A DNA stretch of 64,000 nucleotides. Origin: Pseudomonadota bacterium (lineage in GTDB: Bacteria; Pseudomonadota; Alphaproteobacteria; Acetobacterales; Acetobacteraceae). Made by a program: the position numbers and the translations under genes. Where the stretch lies: the NCBI GenBank assembly GCA_021816925.1, contig JAKAWQ010000004.1, forward strand, positions 62,001-126,000. The letters are read 5' to 3'. Shown here one piece after another: positions 8,422 to 17,593 of this stretch. The notes below the pieces were generated by a model that saw only the letters and a list, made by a program, of their open reading frames with translations, ran no database searches and was not told the DNA's origin. How positions within the stretch are numbered: position 1 is the first letter of the stretch; each line of letters starts with the position of its first letter.

Positions 8422-9729
8422 TTAGGAGAGCTCGACGAGGACGGCCGCGGCAGAGGGGAGCAGGATGGGGCTGCCCGGGGCCGGATGCTCAAGGCGCGGG
8501 CGCCAAGCGCCATCGTCCGAGACGGTGGCGCCGCCGAGGGTGACGGAGCTTGAGGAGGGCTGAGGCGCTGCAAGGCGAAGAAGCGAGACGGCCGCAACAC
8601 CGGCGGGCAGGGTCCGGGCGGTCAGAACGGACGGGTCGAGGTTGAGGAGTGCCAAGCGGGTGCGGGCGTCGGTTCCCTCGATCCGGTAGGCGGCGAGAGG
8701 CCAGAGCGAGGGAAACAGGGCGACGCGGCGGGGTAACGCCGCCGCGAAAAAGAGCATGCCGTAATAGAGCGGCCGGGCGAGCGGGCTCGAGCGGCCGATC
8801 GGGGTGTACGGCCGGCCAGGGCCGTCATGGAAGTTGACGCCCGCCCAGCCGCGTGCAGCGAGCGAGAACATGAGGTTCGCGCCCCAAGTGGCGGCGGCGA
8901 GCGTGTCGCTGACGCCCGGACGACCATGGTCATAGACGGAGTTCGTTTCGCTCATGCGCAACGGCAGGCCGGTGGCGCGGGCGGCGGCCTCGGCCGGATC
9001 GAGCGTGCCGTTGAGCCCGGGATCGGTGTCGAGCAGGCGCGGGATAGTGACGGAGGGGCTTGAGGCCGGCCCCTCGGCGTAGAAATGGCGCGTGAGGAGG
9101 GCTGGACGCGGCCGGGCGCGCGTTGCGAAGGGCAGCATCCAGGAGCCGCGGACGGCGATGTCGGGACCGGCGAAACGGGCGGCAGGCACCTTGGCGCGGA
9201 CTGCGGCGGCGAGCCGCTCCCAGGTGGCCAGGTACTGCCGGAAGCCCCAATGGGGCGGCCGGAGGCCGGAGCGCGCGAAGAGGTCGGGCTCGTTGCCGAT
9301 CTGGAACGCTATGAGTGCCGGGCCGGCCGCCTCCGCGACCGTCGCGGCCTCCTCAGCCGCCTCGCTCGGCGTGCCATGGCCGAGATCGAGGCCGTAGATC
9401 AGGGACCAGCCGGTTGCGCGGAGGAAGCCCGCCAGCGCGGCGATGGCGGCGGCCGAGGGGTGCACGCGGTCGCGGTCGCGGTCGCTCGAGTTGCCACCCA
9501 GGCGGATGACGCCACGCCGGCCGAGGCGGCGCACAAGGGCGATGAGCGAGGTGTTGGCGGGCGTCAGCAGTGAGCCCGAGAGAAGTTCAGCGGTTTCGAA
9601 GCTGAGGCCGGTGAAATCCGGCGGGACTTCGGGCGAGGTGGGCACACGTGCTGCCGTCGCGGCGCGCGCAACGGCGGCAGCGGTGGCGGCAAACGATGCG
9701 GCGAGGAGCGTCCGGCGTGAAAACGTCAT
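8422..9729 (-). CDS. Heparanase-like glycoside hydrolase (GH79-type), Tat-exported
   Basis: Exported protein of 435 residues with a Tat-type leader (FSRRTLLAASFAATAAA). The barrel has the landmarks GLSFETAELL near the start, FQIGNEPDLFAR (the NEP of the acid/base Glu) and MSETNSVYDHGRPGVSD (probable nucleophile Glu). A beta domain follows with RLALLNLDPSVLTAR. This agrees with the GH79/heparanase-like clan, but the substrate is unknown. The start overlaps the GreA-like gene stop by 4 bp. Confidence 0.8.
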   Translation of the reverse strand: MTFSRRTLLAASFAATAAAVARAATAARVPTSPEVPPDFTGLSFETAELLSGSLLTPANTSLIALVRRLGRRGVIRLGGNSSDRDRDRVHPSAAAIAALAGFLRATGWSLIYGLDLGHGTPSEAAEEAATVAEAAGPALIAFQIGNEPDLFARSGLRPPHWGFRQYLATWERLAAAVRAKVPAARFAGPDIAVRGSWMLPFATRARPRPALLTRHFYAEGPASSPSVTIPRLLDTDPGLNGTLDPAEAAARATGLPLRMSETNSVYDHGRPGVSDTLAAATWGANLMFSLAARGWAGVNFHDGPGRPYTPIGRSSPLARPLYYGMLFFAAALPRRVALFPSLWPLAAYRIEGTDARTRLALLNLDPSVLTARTLPAGVAAVSLLRLAAPQPSSSSVTLGGATVSDDGAWRPRLEHPAPGSPILLPSAAAVLVELS

Positions 9730-10202
9730 GCGGCGTTTTGCACGGCAAGAACGGTGAGCAAAAGGGAGCGGGCGCCGACCGTTGCTTCCACCGACTCGCC
9801 GGCGGCGGCGCCGATCAGGGCGGAGGCGATCGGCGCCCGCCAGCTCACGCGGCCCGTCGCCGGATCGCTTTCATCCTCGCCGACGATCTCGATCGTGACC
9901 GTTCCCCTGCCCGGCCAGGACAGCGTGATACTTGAGCCGAAGCCGACCTCGTCCGGATCGGCGGGCGGGGGCGTGATCTGCGCGATGGCACGGCGCGCGG
10001 TCCAGTAACGGAGCTTGCGGCGGAGCTCGGCCGCATCGGGCGCCGCCGGGTCGGCAAGGCGGGCCTCCAGATCCGAGATCGCAGCCTCGATGCGCGCGGC
10101 TCCGCGCGCGGTCACGGGATTGGGCGGCGGCGGAAGGGAGATGTCGGGCAGCGGCTCGGGCGGCGTCTCGGCATCAGGCTCGCGGACGAAGGCGCGGCTC
10201 AT
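9726..10202 (-). CDS. GreA/GreB-family elongation factor-like protein
   Basis: Protein of 158 residues whose C-terminal half matches the FKBP-like domain of GreA/GreB: EVGFGSSITLSWPG, EIVGEDESDPATGRVSWRAP, SALIGAAAGESV. The N-terminal half is helical but short and proline-rich, so the coiled coil that reaches into RNA polymerase may be reduced compared with GreA. It is coupled to the GH79-like gene and separated by 75 bp from the Hyf-like operon on the same strand. Confidence 0.8.
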   Translation of the reverse strand: MSRAFVREPDAETPPEPLPDISLPPPPNPVTARGAARIEAAISDLEARLADPAAPDAAELRRKLRYWTARRAIAQITPPPADPDEVGFGSSITLSWPGRGTVTIEIVGEDESDPATGRVSWRAPIASALIGAAAGESVEATVGARSLLLTVLAVQNAA

Positions 10203-10277
10203 AACATCCTCCCGATGAATGTGGTTCCGGGGGATATGGGGAGCAGGGCGGCGTATTCCTCCCCTGCCCGCTTCGCC

Positions 10278-10781
10278 TCAGCCCGGGCCGAGCAGCGTGA
10301 TCAAGGCGGCGATGAGCCTGGCAGGCGTCGGCGGGCAGCCGGAAACCACGAGGTCGACCGGGATGACCGAGGCAACAGAACCCATGCAGGCGGGGCTTGC
10401 CGCGAAGACGCCGCAGCCGGCGGCACAATCGCCGGCCGCGAGCACCCATTTCGGCGAGGGCGTGGCGGCGTACGTGCGCAGCAGTGCCTCGCGCATATTG
10501 CGCGTGACCGGGCCGGTGACGAGCAGCACGTCGGCGTGGCGCGGCGAGGCGACAAAGGAAAGCCCGAAGCGCTCGAGATCGTAACAGGGATTGCCGAGCG
10601 CAATGATCTCGAGCTCGCAGCCGTTGCACGATCCCGCATCCACCTCGCGGATCGCAAGGCTCCGCCCGAGACGACGGCGCGCCGCGCGCTCGAGCGTGAG
10701 GCCAAGCCGCGCCATCTCGGGATCCGCCGGCAGCATTTCTGTGAGCGGGCGGCGAAGGCCCTCAAGCAGCGTGCGTCGCAT
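10278..10781 (-). CDS. HyfI/NuoB-like small subunit of a hydrogenase-4-type complex
   Basis: Fe-S subunit of 167 residues related to HyfI/HycG and NuoB. Cysteines for the proximal [4Fe-4S] cluster are present in SCNGCELE, GDCAAGCG and SGCPPTP. It should carry electrons between the large subunit and the membrane arm. It is the last gene of the hyfB-C-E-F-G-I-like operon and overlaps the large-subunit stop by one base. Confidence 0.88.
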   Translation of the reverse strand: MRRTLLEGLRRPLTEMLPADPEMARLGLTLERAARRRLGRSLAIREVDAGSCNGCELEIIALGNPCYDLERFGLSFVASPRHADVLLVTGPVTRNMREALLRTYAATPSPKWVLAAGDCAAGCGVFAASPACMGSVASVIPVDLVVSGCPPTPARLIAALITLLGPG

Positions 10782-12151
10782 CAGAGATCGTGGCCCGCGT
10801 ACGAGCAGTTGAAGGATTTATTGCAGAGCGGGAAGTCGGCCACGATGTTGCCCTCGATCGCGGCCTCGAGCAGCGGCCACTGGAACCAGGAAGGATCGCG
10901 CGCATGCGCCCGCACGATCAGGCCCTCCGTGATGCGGAGATGGAAGAAAACATCGCCGCGGAACGATTCGACGAGCGAGAAACCTTCGCCCGCGCCGGCA
11001 GGAACCCGGGCAAGAAGCGGGCCGACCGGAAGCCTATCCAGAATTTGCGTGATCAGGCCAAGAGATTCCGAGATTTCTGCGGCGCGGATGCGCAGGCGCG
11101 CATCGACATCGCCGGCCTCGAGCACGGGGACGGAGAAGGAAAGCGCCTCGTAGGGCGGGGTGAACCGGCGGGCGTCGAAGTCGCGGCCCGAGGCACGGCC
11201 GACGAACCCGCCGGCGGCCCAGAGCGCGGCGAGCTCGGGGCGGAGGATGCCGGTGCCGACGGTTCGATCCTGCAACGAGGCGGTGCGGTCATAGAGCGAA
11301 AGGAGCGGAGGAAAGGCCGCGCCGACGCGAGCCGCGAGCGCGCGGAGCCGGGCCTCGCCTTCGCGAGAGAGATCGACGGCCACACCGCCGGGAACGACGC
11401 ACCCCATCATCAACCTGTGCCTGAAGGCGAAGGCGCAGGCACGCAGCACCTCTTCGCGCAGCACCGAGCAGTGCGCGAGCAGCAGGCCGAAGGCGGCGTC
11501 GTTGCAGATGGCGCCGACATCGCCGAGATGATTGGCCAGCCGCTCGAGCTCGGCCATCAGGGCACGGAGCCAGATCGCGCGCGGCGGAACGGCAACGCCG
11601 AGGACGGACTCGACGGCGCGGGCAAAGGCGAAGGCGTAAGCGACGGTGGCATCGCCCGAAATTCGGGCAGCGATGCGCGCCGCCTCGGCCGGCACCTTCC
11701 CCGCCATCAGCGCCTCGACGCCGCGATGCACGTAGCCGAGGCGCTCCTCGAGGCGAACGACGGTCTCGCCGTCGCAGGTGAAGCGGAAATGCCCCGGCTC
11801 GATGATGCCGGCGTGCACCGGCCCGACCGGGATCTGGTGCAGGTGCCGGCCCTTGACCGGAAGGAAGGGATAGACGGTCGGGTTCTCGCCATGATCGAGC
11901 CACCGCCGCGTGTCCGGCAGGCCGAGCGGAACCAGCGGGGAGGATTCGGCCAACGCACGTTCGAGCCGGATGGCCGGGGGATGGAGGCGGCCGATCGAGG
12001 GGAAGGTTCCGTCCGGAGCCGGATGATCGACGATCTGCACGGTGTCATCCAGGAGGAGGGCAAGGCGCGCGCGCGGACCGTCGGCCCAGAGCGAGACGAG
12101 GCCCGCACGGCCGGCGGCAAGAGCCTCGCCCGCTTCACGCCAGGCCATCAT
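10781..12151 (-). CDS. HyfG/NuoCD-like large subunit lacking NiFe ligands
   Basis: Large subunit of 456 residues: an N-terminal 30-kDa-like portion followed by the 49-kDa/large-subunit domain (GHFRFTCDGETVV, RLGYVHRGVEALM, ELERLANHLGDVG). The L1 site, RxCGxC in hydrogenases, reads RISGDATVAY. The C-terminal L2 site (DPCxxC) is replaced by DFPLCNKSFNCSYAGHDL. The NiFe centre therefore cannot be built in the known way. This matches the energy-converting-hydrogenase-related group, whose reaction is not established. Confidence 0.87.
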   Translation of the reverse strand: MMAWREAGEALAAGRAGLVSLWADGPRARLALLLDDTVQIVDHPAPDGTFPSIGRLHPPAIRLERALAESSPLVPLGLPDTRRWLDHGENPTVYPFLPVKGRHLHQIPVGPVHAGIIEPGHFRFTCDGETVVRLEERLGYVHRGVEALMAGKVPAEAARIAARISGDATVAYAFAFARAVESVLGVAVPPRAIWLRALMAELERLANHLGDVGAICNDAAFGLLLAHCSVLREEVLRACAFAFRHRLMMGCVVPGGVAVDLSREGEARLRALAARVGAAFPPLLSLYDRTASLQDRTVGTGILRPELAALWAAGGFVGRASGRDFDARRFTPPYEALSFSVPVLEAGDVDARLRIRAAEISESLGLITQILDRLPVGPLLARVPAGAGEGFSLVESFRGDVFFHLRITEGLIVRAHARDPSWFQWPLLEAAIEGNIVADFPLCNKSFNCSYAGHDL

Positions 12152-13590
12152 CCGAGCAGCGCCGCCGCGTGGCGGAACCAGGAGATCAGCGGCGGCGGCA
12201 ACCAGAGGCCGGCCGCGAGCACGAGCAGGAGGTGGGCGAAGATCGGGAACGAAGAGGCGCGCACCGGGCCCACCTCGCCGCGCACGGGGCCGAAGGCGAT
12301 GCCGCCGAGACGAACGAAGAGCGCGCCGAAGGCAACGAGTAGGGCGAGCACGACAGCGGCGGCAAGCAGAGGCACGCGCGCGAAGCTCGAGCTCACGACC
12401 AGAAATTCACTGGTGAAGATGCCGAACGGCGGCAGCCCCGCGATCGCGACGACGCCGGCGACCAGCGTCCAGCCGAGCAGGGGATGGGATTCCGTGAGTC
12501 CGCCCATCTCTTCCATGCGCTGGGTCCCCTTCGCCTGCGCGACGTGGCCGACGGAGAAGAAGATCGCGGACTTGGTGAGGCTGTGCATGGCCATCTGCAG
12601 AAGGCCGGCGAGATTGCCGAGCGGGCCGGCCATCCCGAAGGCGAAGACGATAATACCCATCTGTTCGATCGACGAATAGGCGAACAGGCGTTTGATATCG
12701 CGCCGGCGGTAGAGCATGAAGGCGGCGAGCAGGGCCGAAACCAGACCGAGCGCCACCATGAGCGGCCCTGGCGCGATCGCGCCGGGACAGGCGGCGAGCA
12801 GGATCTTGAAACGCAGGAGCGCGTAGAGCGCGACATTGAGAAGAAGCCCCGAGAGCACGGCGGAGATCGGGGTCGGGCCTTCAGCGTGCGCATCGGGCAG
12901 CCAGGCATGCATCGGCACGAGCCCGACCTTGGTGCCGTAGCCGAGCAGGAGAAAGACGAACGCGGTATCGAGCAGCGCGGGATCGAAACCGCGCGCGTGC
13001 GCCAGCAATACGGTCCAGATCATACCGGCGTTGCCCTCGCCAACCACGGGGCGGGCGGCGAGATAGACGAGGATGGTGCCGAAGAGGGCGAGCGCGATGC
13101 CGACGCTGCCGAGGATGAAATATTTCCACGCGGCCTCGATCGCCTCGTGGGTGCGGTAGATGCCGACCATCATCACGGTGGAGAGGGTGGCGAGTTCGAC
13201 CGCGGCCCACATGACCCCGATGTTTGCCGCGACGAGGGCGAGATTCATGCCGAACAGCATGAGCTGGTACATCGCGTGATAGAAGCGGAGCGTGGCCGGT
13301 GTGAGGCGCCCGGTCTCGAGCTCGTGTCCGATATAGCCGGCGCTGAAGAGGCTCGTAGTGAAGCCGACGAAGGTGTTGAGGACGATGAAGACGACGTTGA
13401 GATCGTCGATCATGAAGAGCGGCCCGGGCGGCGGGCGGCGGAACAGGAAGGAAAGAGAAAAAAGAAAGGCAACAAGCGAGAAAAGAATATTAAGGCGCGC
13501 GGTCAGGCGGTAATCGGCCAGGAGCGCGAGCAAAGCGGCGCCGCCGAGCGGGACCGCGAGCACGGCGATCAAAGCGCCAAGCGCGATCAT
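12148..13590 (-). CDS. HyfF-like proton-translocating membrane subunit
   Basis: Membrane protein of 480 residues of the NuoL/M/N (Mrp antiporter-like) family, with about 13-14 hydrophobic segments. Conserved features include the Lys/Glu/His-bearing loops in YGTKVGLVPMHAWLPDAHAE and RRDIKRLFAYSSIEQMGII. Its 3' end overlaps the large-subunit gene by 4 bp and its start overlaps the HyfE-like stop by 4 bp. It should form part of the ion-pumping arm. Confidence 0.9.
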   Translation of the reverse strand: MIALGALIAVLAVPLGGAALLALLADYRLTARLNILFSLVAFLFSLSFLFRRPPPGPLFMIDDLNVVFIVLNTFVGFTTSLFSAGYIGHELETGRLTPATLRFYHAMYQLMLFGMNLALVAANIGVMWAAVELATLSTVMMVGIYRTHEAIEAAWKYFILGSVGIALALFGTILVYLAARPVVGEGNAGMIWTVLLAHARGFDPALLDTAFVFLLLGYGTKVGLVPMHAWLPDAHAEGPTPISAVLSGLLLNVALYALLRFKILLAACPGAIAPGPLMVALGLVSALLAAFMLYRRRDIKRLFAYSSIEQMGIIVFAFGMAGPLGNLAGLLQMAMHSLTKSAIFFSVGHVAQAKGTQRMEEMGGLTESHPLLGWTLVAGVVAIAGLPPFGIFTSEFLVVSSSFARVPLLAAAVVLALLVAFGALFVRLGGIAFGPVRGEVGPVRASSFPIFAHLLLVLAAGLWLPPPLISWFRHAAALLG

Positions 13591-14246
13591 CGCCGCTCTC
13601 CCCGGAATTCCTCGAGCGCGGCGAGATCGACGGTATCGAACCGTTCACGGATACGGAACAGGAAGATGCCGATCACGATGAAGGCGATCAGCACCGAGAC
13701 GGCGACGCTCAGCTCGACGACGAGCGGCATGCCGCGCGCACCGCCGGCGGCGAGATCGATGCCGTTGTCAAGCGAGAGGAAGCCCGCGACCTGGCCGACG
13801 GCGTTGCGCCGCGTGACCATGATGAGGAGGCCGATCAGCACCACGGAGAGCGCGAGCGCGATGTCCTGACGCGAGACTGCATCCGCGGCGGCGGTGATCG
13901 GCAGCATGACGCGGAGCGAAAGCGCGACGAGTGCGATTCCGCCGAGCATGGTGGGCCCGATGCCGCCCACCGTCTCGATGAGGCGATGAATGGCCAGCCG
14001 CTCGACCAGCCTCTCGAGCGCACCCGGAATCACGAGCGCCTTGACGACGAGCGCGATCGTCGCGGCGAGGAAGAGATCGCTTGCGGACTGGAGATGCGCC
14101 TGCCAGGCGAGCGCCAGGGCGAGGACCAGGCCGTGCAGGCGAAGCACGTTGAGGAGAGCGCCGATGCGGTCCTGGTAGAGCAGAAGCAGGCTCGTCAGCA
14201 CCATCAGGCCGGCCAGCAGGTGCGCGATGTCGAACGAAAATCCCAT
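13587..14246 (-). CDS. HyfE-like membrane subunit
   Basis: Membrane protein of 219 residues related to HyfE/NuoK-type subunits, with about six or seven hydrophobic helices and the acidic/positive C-terminus RIRERFDTVDLAALEEFRGE. A much longer open frame extends upstream through the HyfC gene, but it is a shadow; the ATG at 14246 begins MGFSFDIAHLLAG and lies 2 bp after the HyfC stop. Confidence 0.85.
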   Translation of the reverse strand: MGFSFDIAHLLAGLMVLTSLLLLYQDRIGALLNVLRLHGLVLALALAWQAHLQSASDLFLAATIALVVKALVIPGALERLVERLAIHRLIETVGGIGPTMLGGIALVALSLRVMLPITAAADAVSRQDIALALSVVLIGLLIMVTRRNAVGQVAGFLSLDNGIDLAAGGARGMPLVVELSVAVSVLIAFIVIGIFLFRIRERFDTVDLAALEEFRGERR

Positions 14247-14248
14247 GC

Positions 14249-15181
14249 TCAGAGTCCGCGCGAGACGTAGAGGAGGAGCGTGCCCAAGAGGCCGAGCATG
14301 AGCGCCCCGCCGATCAGCTCGGGCACGCGAAAGACGCGCATCTTGGCGATCGAGACCTCGAAAATGCCGAGCAGCACGCCGGCCGCGCCGAGCTTGGCAA
14401 GCCAGGCGGCAAGCCCGAGGAGAACTCCCGAACCGAGGCCGAAGGGGAAGAAAATGCAGGCGATGACGGAGATCATCAGCAGCAGCTGGAGTGCGGCGGC
14501 GAGCTCGATCATGGCGAGGTGGCGGGCGGAATATTCGAGCACCATCGCCTCGTGGACCATGGTGAGCTCGAGATGGGTGGCGGGATTGTCCACGGGGATC
14601 CGACCATTCTCGGCCAGCGCCACGATGACGAGGCTGACGAGGGCGAGCGCGGCGGAAACGCGGAGGCCCGCGGCCGGGGAGAGCATGAAGGCGGCGATCG
14701 AGGTAAGCTCGGTCGAGCCGGCGAGGATCGCCAGCGTGACCACGATCATCAGCATCGCGGGCTCGGCGAAGGAGGCGAAGAACACCTCGCGGCTTGCGCC
14801 GATGCCGCCGAAGCTCGTGCCTATATCGAGCCCGGCCAGCGCAAGCAGGAAGCGCGCGGCGCCGAGCAACGCCGTGATGACGATGAGATCGCCGAGGCGG
14901 GCAAAGGCGAGATCGGTCGAGAAGGTGGGCACGACCGAGGCGGCGGCCCAGGTGAGGGCGAGGATGAGATAGGGCGCTGTGCGGAAGAGCCATGAGGCGT
15001 TGTCGGCGATGACCGCCTCCTTGGCGAGCAGGCGGCGGAGCGCGCGGTAGGGCTGGATCACGGGCGGTCCGCGCCGCCGCATCAGGCGTGCCTTGACCGC
15101 GCGCACGAGCCCAACGAGCCCCGGTGCCAGAAGCAGGACAAGCGCCATTTGCAGCGCCTGGATGAGCGTGGCACGGATCAT
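14249..15181 (-). CDS. HyfC/NuoH-like membrane subunit
   Basis: Protein of 310 residues of the NuoH/HycD family, which anchors the peripheral arm to the membrane. It shows the family motif ENGRIPVDNPATHLELTM and the loop GPPVIQPYRALRRLLAKEAV, with about eight hydrophobic segments. The ATG at 15181 overlaps the HyfB-like stop by 4 bp. Confidence 0.9.
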   Translation of the reverse strand: MIRATLIQALQMALVLLLAPGLVGLVRAVKARLMRRRGPPVIQPYRALRRLLAKEAVIADNASWLFRTAPYLILALTWAAASVVPTFSTDLAFARLGDLIVITALLGAARFLLALAGLDIGTSFGGIGASREVFFASFAEPAMLMIVVTLAILAGSTELTSIAAFMLSPAAGLRVSAALALVSLVIVALAENGRIPVDNPATHLELTMVHEAMVLEYSARHLAMIELAAALQLLLMISVIACIFFPFGLGSGVLLGLAAWLAKLGAAGVLLGIFEVSIAKMRVFRVPELIGGALMLGLLGTLLLYVSRGL

Positions 15182-17247
15182 GGCGTGAGCGCGAGAACGA
15201 GCAGCAGGAGGACGAGAGCCGCGAAGACGAACGCGAGATAGCGGCGGATGGTGAGGAACTGGAGCGGATTGAGGGCATCCGCGAGGCGGCGAACGAGGGC
15301 GGCCGGCGGCGCATAGAAAATCTCCCAGAGCCGGTCGTGCAGCACGTGCTCGATGCGCGCCGGCGCCGTCGAGCCCGGCGGGGGCACGCGGATCGTACTC
15401 GCGACTCCGAAGACGAGCGGGCCGAAGGTGCGGCGGATCGGCTCGGCGAAGCTCTGGGCGGTGTACTGAGTGGCCGGGCTCTGGTCGGGAAAGCCGCAAT
15501 CCCAGGCAGGTGCGCGGCGAAGCGCGTGCGAGGCAAGGCGGCGCGCGCCGAGCGCGGCCAGTGTCGTAACGGCGCCGATCAGCAGCAGGATTGCTAGCCC
15601 GTCATAGGAGCTGCGCGCGGCGGCAACCGGAACGATGGCGCCGAGCGGCACACCCGGAGGCGAATGCCAGGGCAGCAGCCCCTGCACCGGCATGGTGGCG
15701 CCCACGAGCGCGCGGGAAACCGGGGCGAGCGCGTCGATCACCGCGCCGGGGAAGACGCCGGCGAAGAGGCAAAGCCCGGAGAGGAGCAGCATGGGCGCGA
15801 GCGCCAGGCGGTCGGTCTCGGCGGCGACGGCGGCGGCGGCGGAACGCGGGCGGCCGAGGAAGGTGATGCCGAAGGCCTTGACGAAGCAGGCGGCGGCCAG
15901 CGCCGCGGCGAGTGCCAGCAATGCGCCGTCCGCGGGGATCAGGAGCTTCGGGCCCCAATCGGGCAGCGCTGGCCCGAGCAGGATCGCCTGGAAAGTCAGC
16001 CATTCGGAGACGAAACCGTTGAGCGGCGGCAGTGCGGAGATGGCGGCGCAACCGATCAGGAAGCAGAAGCTCGTGGTCCGCATGCGGTGAATGAGGCCGC
16101 CCTGGCACTCCATGTCGCGCTCGCCGGTCGCTGCCTCGACGGCGCCCGAGCCGAAGAAGAGCAGGCTCTTGAAGACCGCGTGATTGAACACATGGAAGAG
16201 TGCCGCGGTGAGCGCAAGCGCGGCCGCCGCGCCCTCCCCGCCGGCGCGGAACACCATCGCAAGCCCGATGCCGATGAAGATGATCCCGATGTTCTCGACC
16301 GTGTGGTAGGCGAGCAGGCGCTTCAGGTCGTGCTGCATCAGAGCATAAAGCACGCCGAGCACGGCGGTGAGGCCGCCCACGGCGAGCACGACAAGCCCGG
16401 ACCAGGCGGAGGGGGGGCCGATGAGATCGAAGGCGATGCGCAGGAAGGCGTACACGGCGACCTTCGTCATCACCCCGCTCATCAGCGCCGAGACGTGGCT
16501 CGGCGCGGCAGGATGGGCAAGCGGCAGCCAGGCATGCAGCGGCACGAGCCCGGCCTTGGCACCGGTGCCGAGCAGCGCCAGCACGAGGGCGAGCGCGACC
16601 GTCGCTGCCGCCGGATGGGCGGCGCGCATGGCGGCGAAGCCGTAAGAGCCGGCGGGGCCAGCAAGCAGGCCGAAGCAAAGCAAGAGGAGGAAGCCGCTCA
16701 GCACCGCCATCAGCAAATAGACAGTGCCGGCGCGCACGCTTTCCGGATCGCGGTGACGGACAAGCACGAGCGCCCAGGAGGCGAGCGACATCAGCTCCCA
16801 GGCGAAGAGGAACGAGAAGGCATCATCGGCGAGGACAACGAGGCCGAGGCCGGCGAGGAACACCGGATAGAACGGCAGCACACGCCCCGGCTCGTCCGCG
16901 TGCCCGCCGTGGCGGGCGCGGCCGTAGCCGATCGCGAAGACGCTTGCCGAGGCCGCGCCGAGATCGACGACGAAGAGGAAGAAGGCGGAGAGCGCGTCGA
17001 GGCGGAAGTGCCAGCCGATCCAGGGCAGGCCGAGCGGCAGGACGAGGGTTTCGGGCGGCGCGGCGAGCGAGGCGAGCGAAAGGAGCGCCGAGACGCCGGT
17101 GATGGAAGCGGCGGCGGCGTAGAGCCAGGCCCCTTGCCCTGCCGCGCCCCGGGGTGCGCCTCCGGGCGCGCGCACGGCATCGATCGCCCCGGCAAGGCCG
17201 AGCACGACGAGGATCAGAATGCCGGCGAGGAGTGCGGAGAGGATCAT
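15178..17247 (-). CDS. HyfB-like proton-translocating membrane subunit
   Basis: Large NuoL-type protein of 689 residues with 16 or more hydrophobic segments. Key loops are GTGAKAGLVPLHAWLPLAHP and MQHDLKRLLAYHTVENIGII; the C-terminal third has the long-helix/TM extension seen in HyfB/HycC. The start at 17247 overlaps the upstream regulator gene by 4 bp, so the two are translationally coupled. First structural gene of the complex. Confidence 0.9.
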   Translation of the reverse strand: MILSALLAGILILVVLGLAGAIDAVRAPGGAPRGAAGQGAWLYAAAASITGVSALLSLASLAAPPETLVLPLGLPWIGWHFRLDALSAFFLFVVDLGAASASVFAIGYGRARHGGHADEPGRVLPFYPVFLAGLGLVVLADDAFSFLFAWELMSLASWALVLVRHRDPESVRAGTVYLLMAVLSGFLLLLCFGLLAGPAGSYGFAAMRAAHPAAATVALALVLALLGTGAKAGLVPLHAWLPLAHPAAPSHVSALMSGVMTKVAVYAFLRIAFDLIGPPSAWSGLVVLAVGGLTAVLGVLYALMQHDLKRLLAYHTVENIGIIFIGIGLAMVFRAGGEGAAAALALTAALFHVFNHAVFKSLLFFGSGAVEAATGERDMECQGGLIHRMRTTSFCFLIGCAAISALPPLNGFVSEWLTFQAILLGPALPDWGPKLLIPADGALLALAAALAAACFVKAFGITFLGRPRSAAAAVAAETDRLALAPMLLLSGLCLFAGVFPGAVIDALAPVSRALVGATMPVQGLLPWHSPPGVPLGAIVPVAAARSSYDGLAILLLIGAVTTLAALGARRLASHALRRAPAWDCGFPDQSPATQYTAQSFAEPIRRTFGPLVFGVASTIRVPPPGSTAPARIEHVLHDRLWEIFYAPPAALVRRLADALNPLQFLTIRRYLAFVFAALVLLLLVLALTP

Positions 17248-17498
17248 GGAGCGCGATGGGCGAAGCGCACGCCGCGGCCACTGCCCTGGCTCGTCGCACC
17301 CTCTGCGATCAGCTCGATCCCGGCAACGTTCAAAGCCTCGATGAGCTTCATCAGAGAATCGACCTGGCCGCGGATGACGCCCTCGCTCGCCTCCATGCGC
17401 TGGATGGTCGGCAGCGAGAGGCCGGAGAGTTCGGCCAGGTGCCGCTGGTCGATGCCGAGCAGGGCCCGGGCGGCGCGCATCTGTCCGGCGGTGATCAT
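17244..17498 (-). CDS. Small XRE/HTH transcriptional regulator
   Basis: DNA-binding protein of 84 residues with a helix-turn-helix (GQMRAARALLGIDQRHLAEL, SGLSLPTIQRMEASEGV). The C-terminal part, VDSLMKLIEALNVAGIELIA, is typical of short XRE-type regulators found in alphaproteobacteria. I prefer the ATG at 17498; an ATG 36 bp upstream is possible. It leads the Hyf-like operon and overlaps hyfB by 4 bp, suggesting it controls the operon. The upstream 17500-17570 is AT-rich (a TATACT-like -10 is visible on the minus strand) and is the likely promoter. Confidence 0.8.
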   Translation of the reverse strand: MITAGQMRAARALLGIDQRHLAELSGLSLPTIQRMEASEGVIRGQVDSLMKLIEALNVAGIELIAEGATSQGSGRGVRFAHRAP

Positions 17499-17593
17499 GG
17501 CCCACCCTTTAAGAGTCGAGGAAAGAGTTGGCAATAGTATATCTCAAATATCAGAATTAAATGCTGGAACGCGTGGACGACGATGGGCGCGCG

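Noticed and set aside
10781-12151. A true NiFe hydrogenase large subunit
   Set aside because: L1 cysteines are missing (RISGDAT) and the C-terminal CNKSFNC does not have the CxxC spacing of the NiFe ligands.
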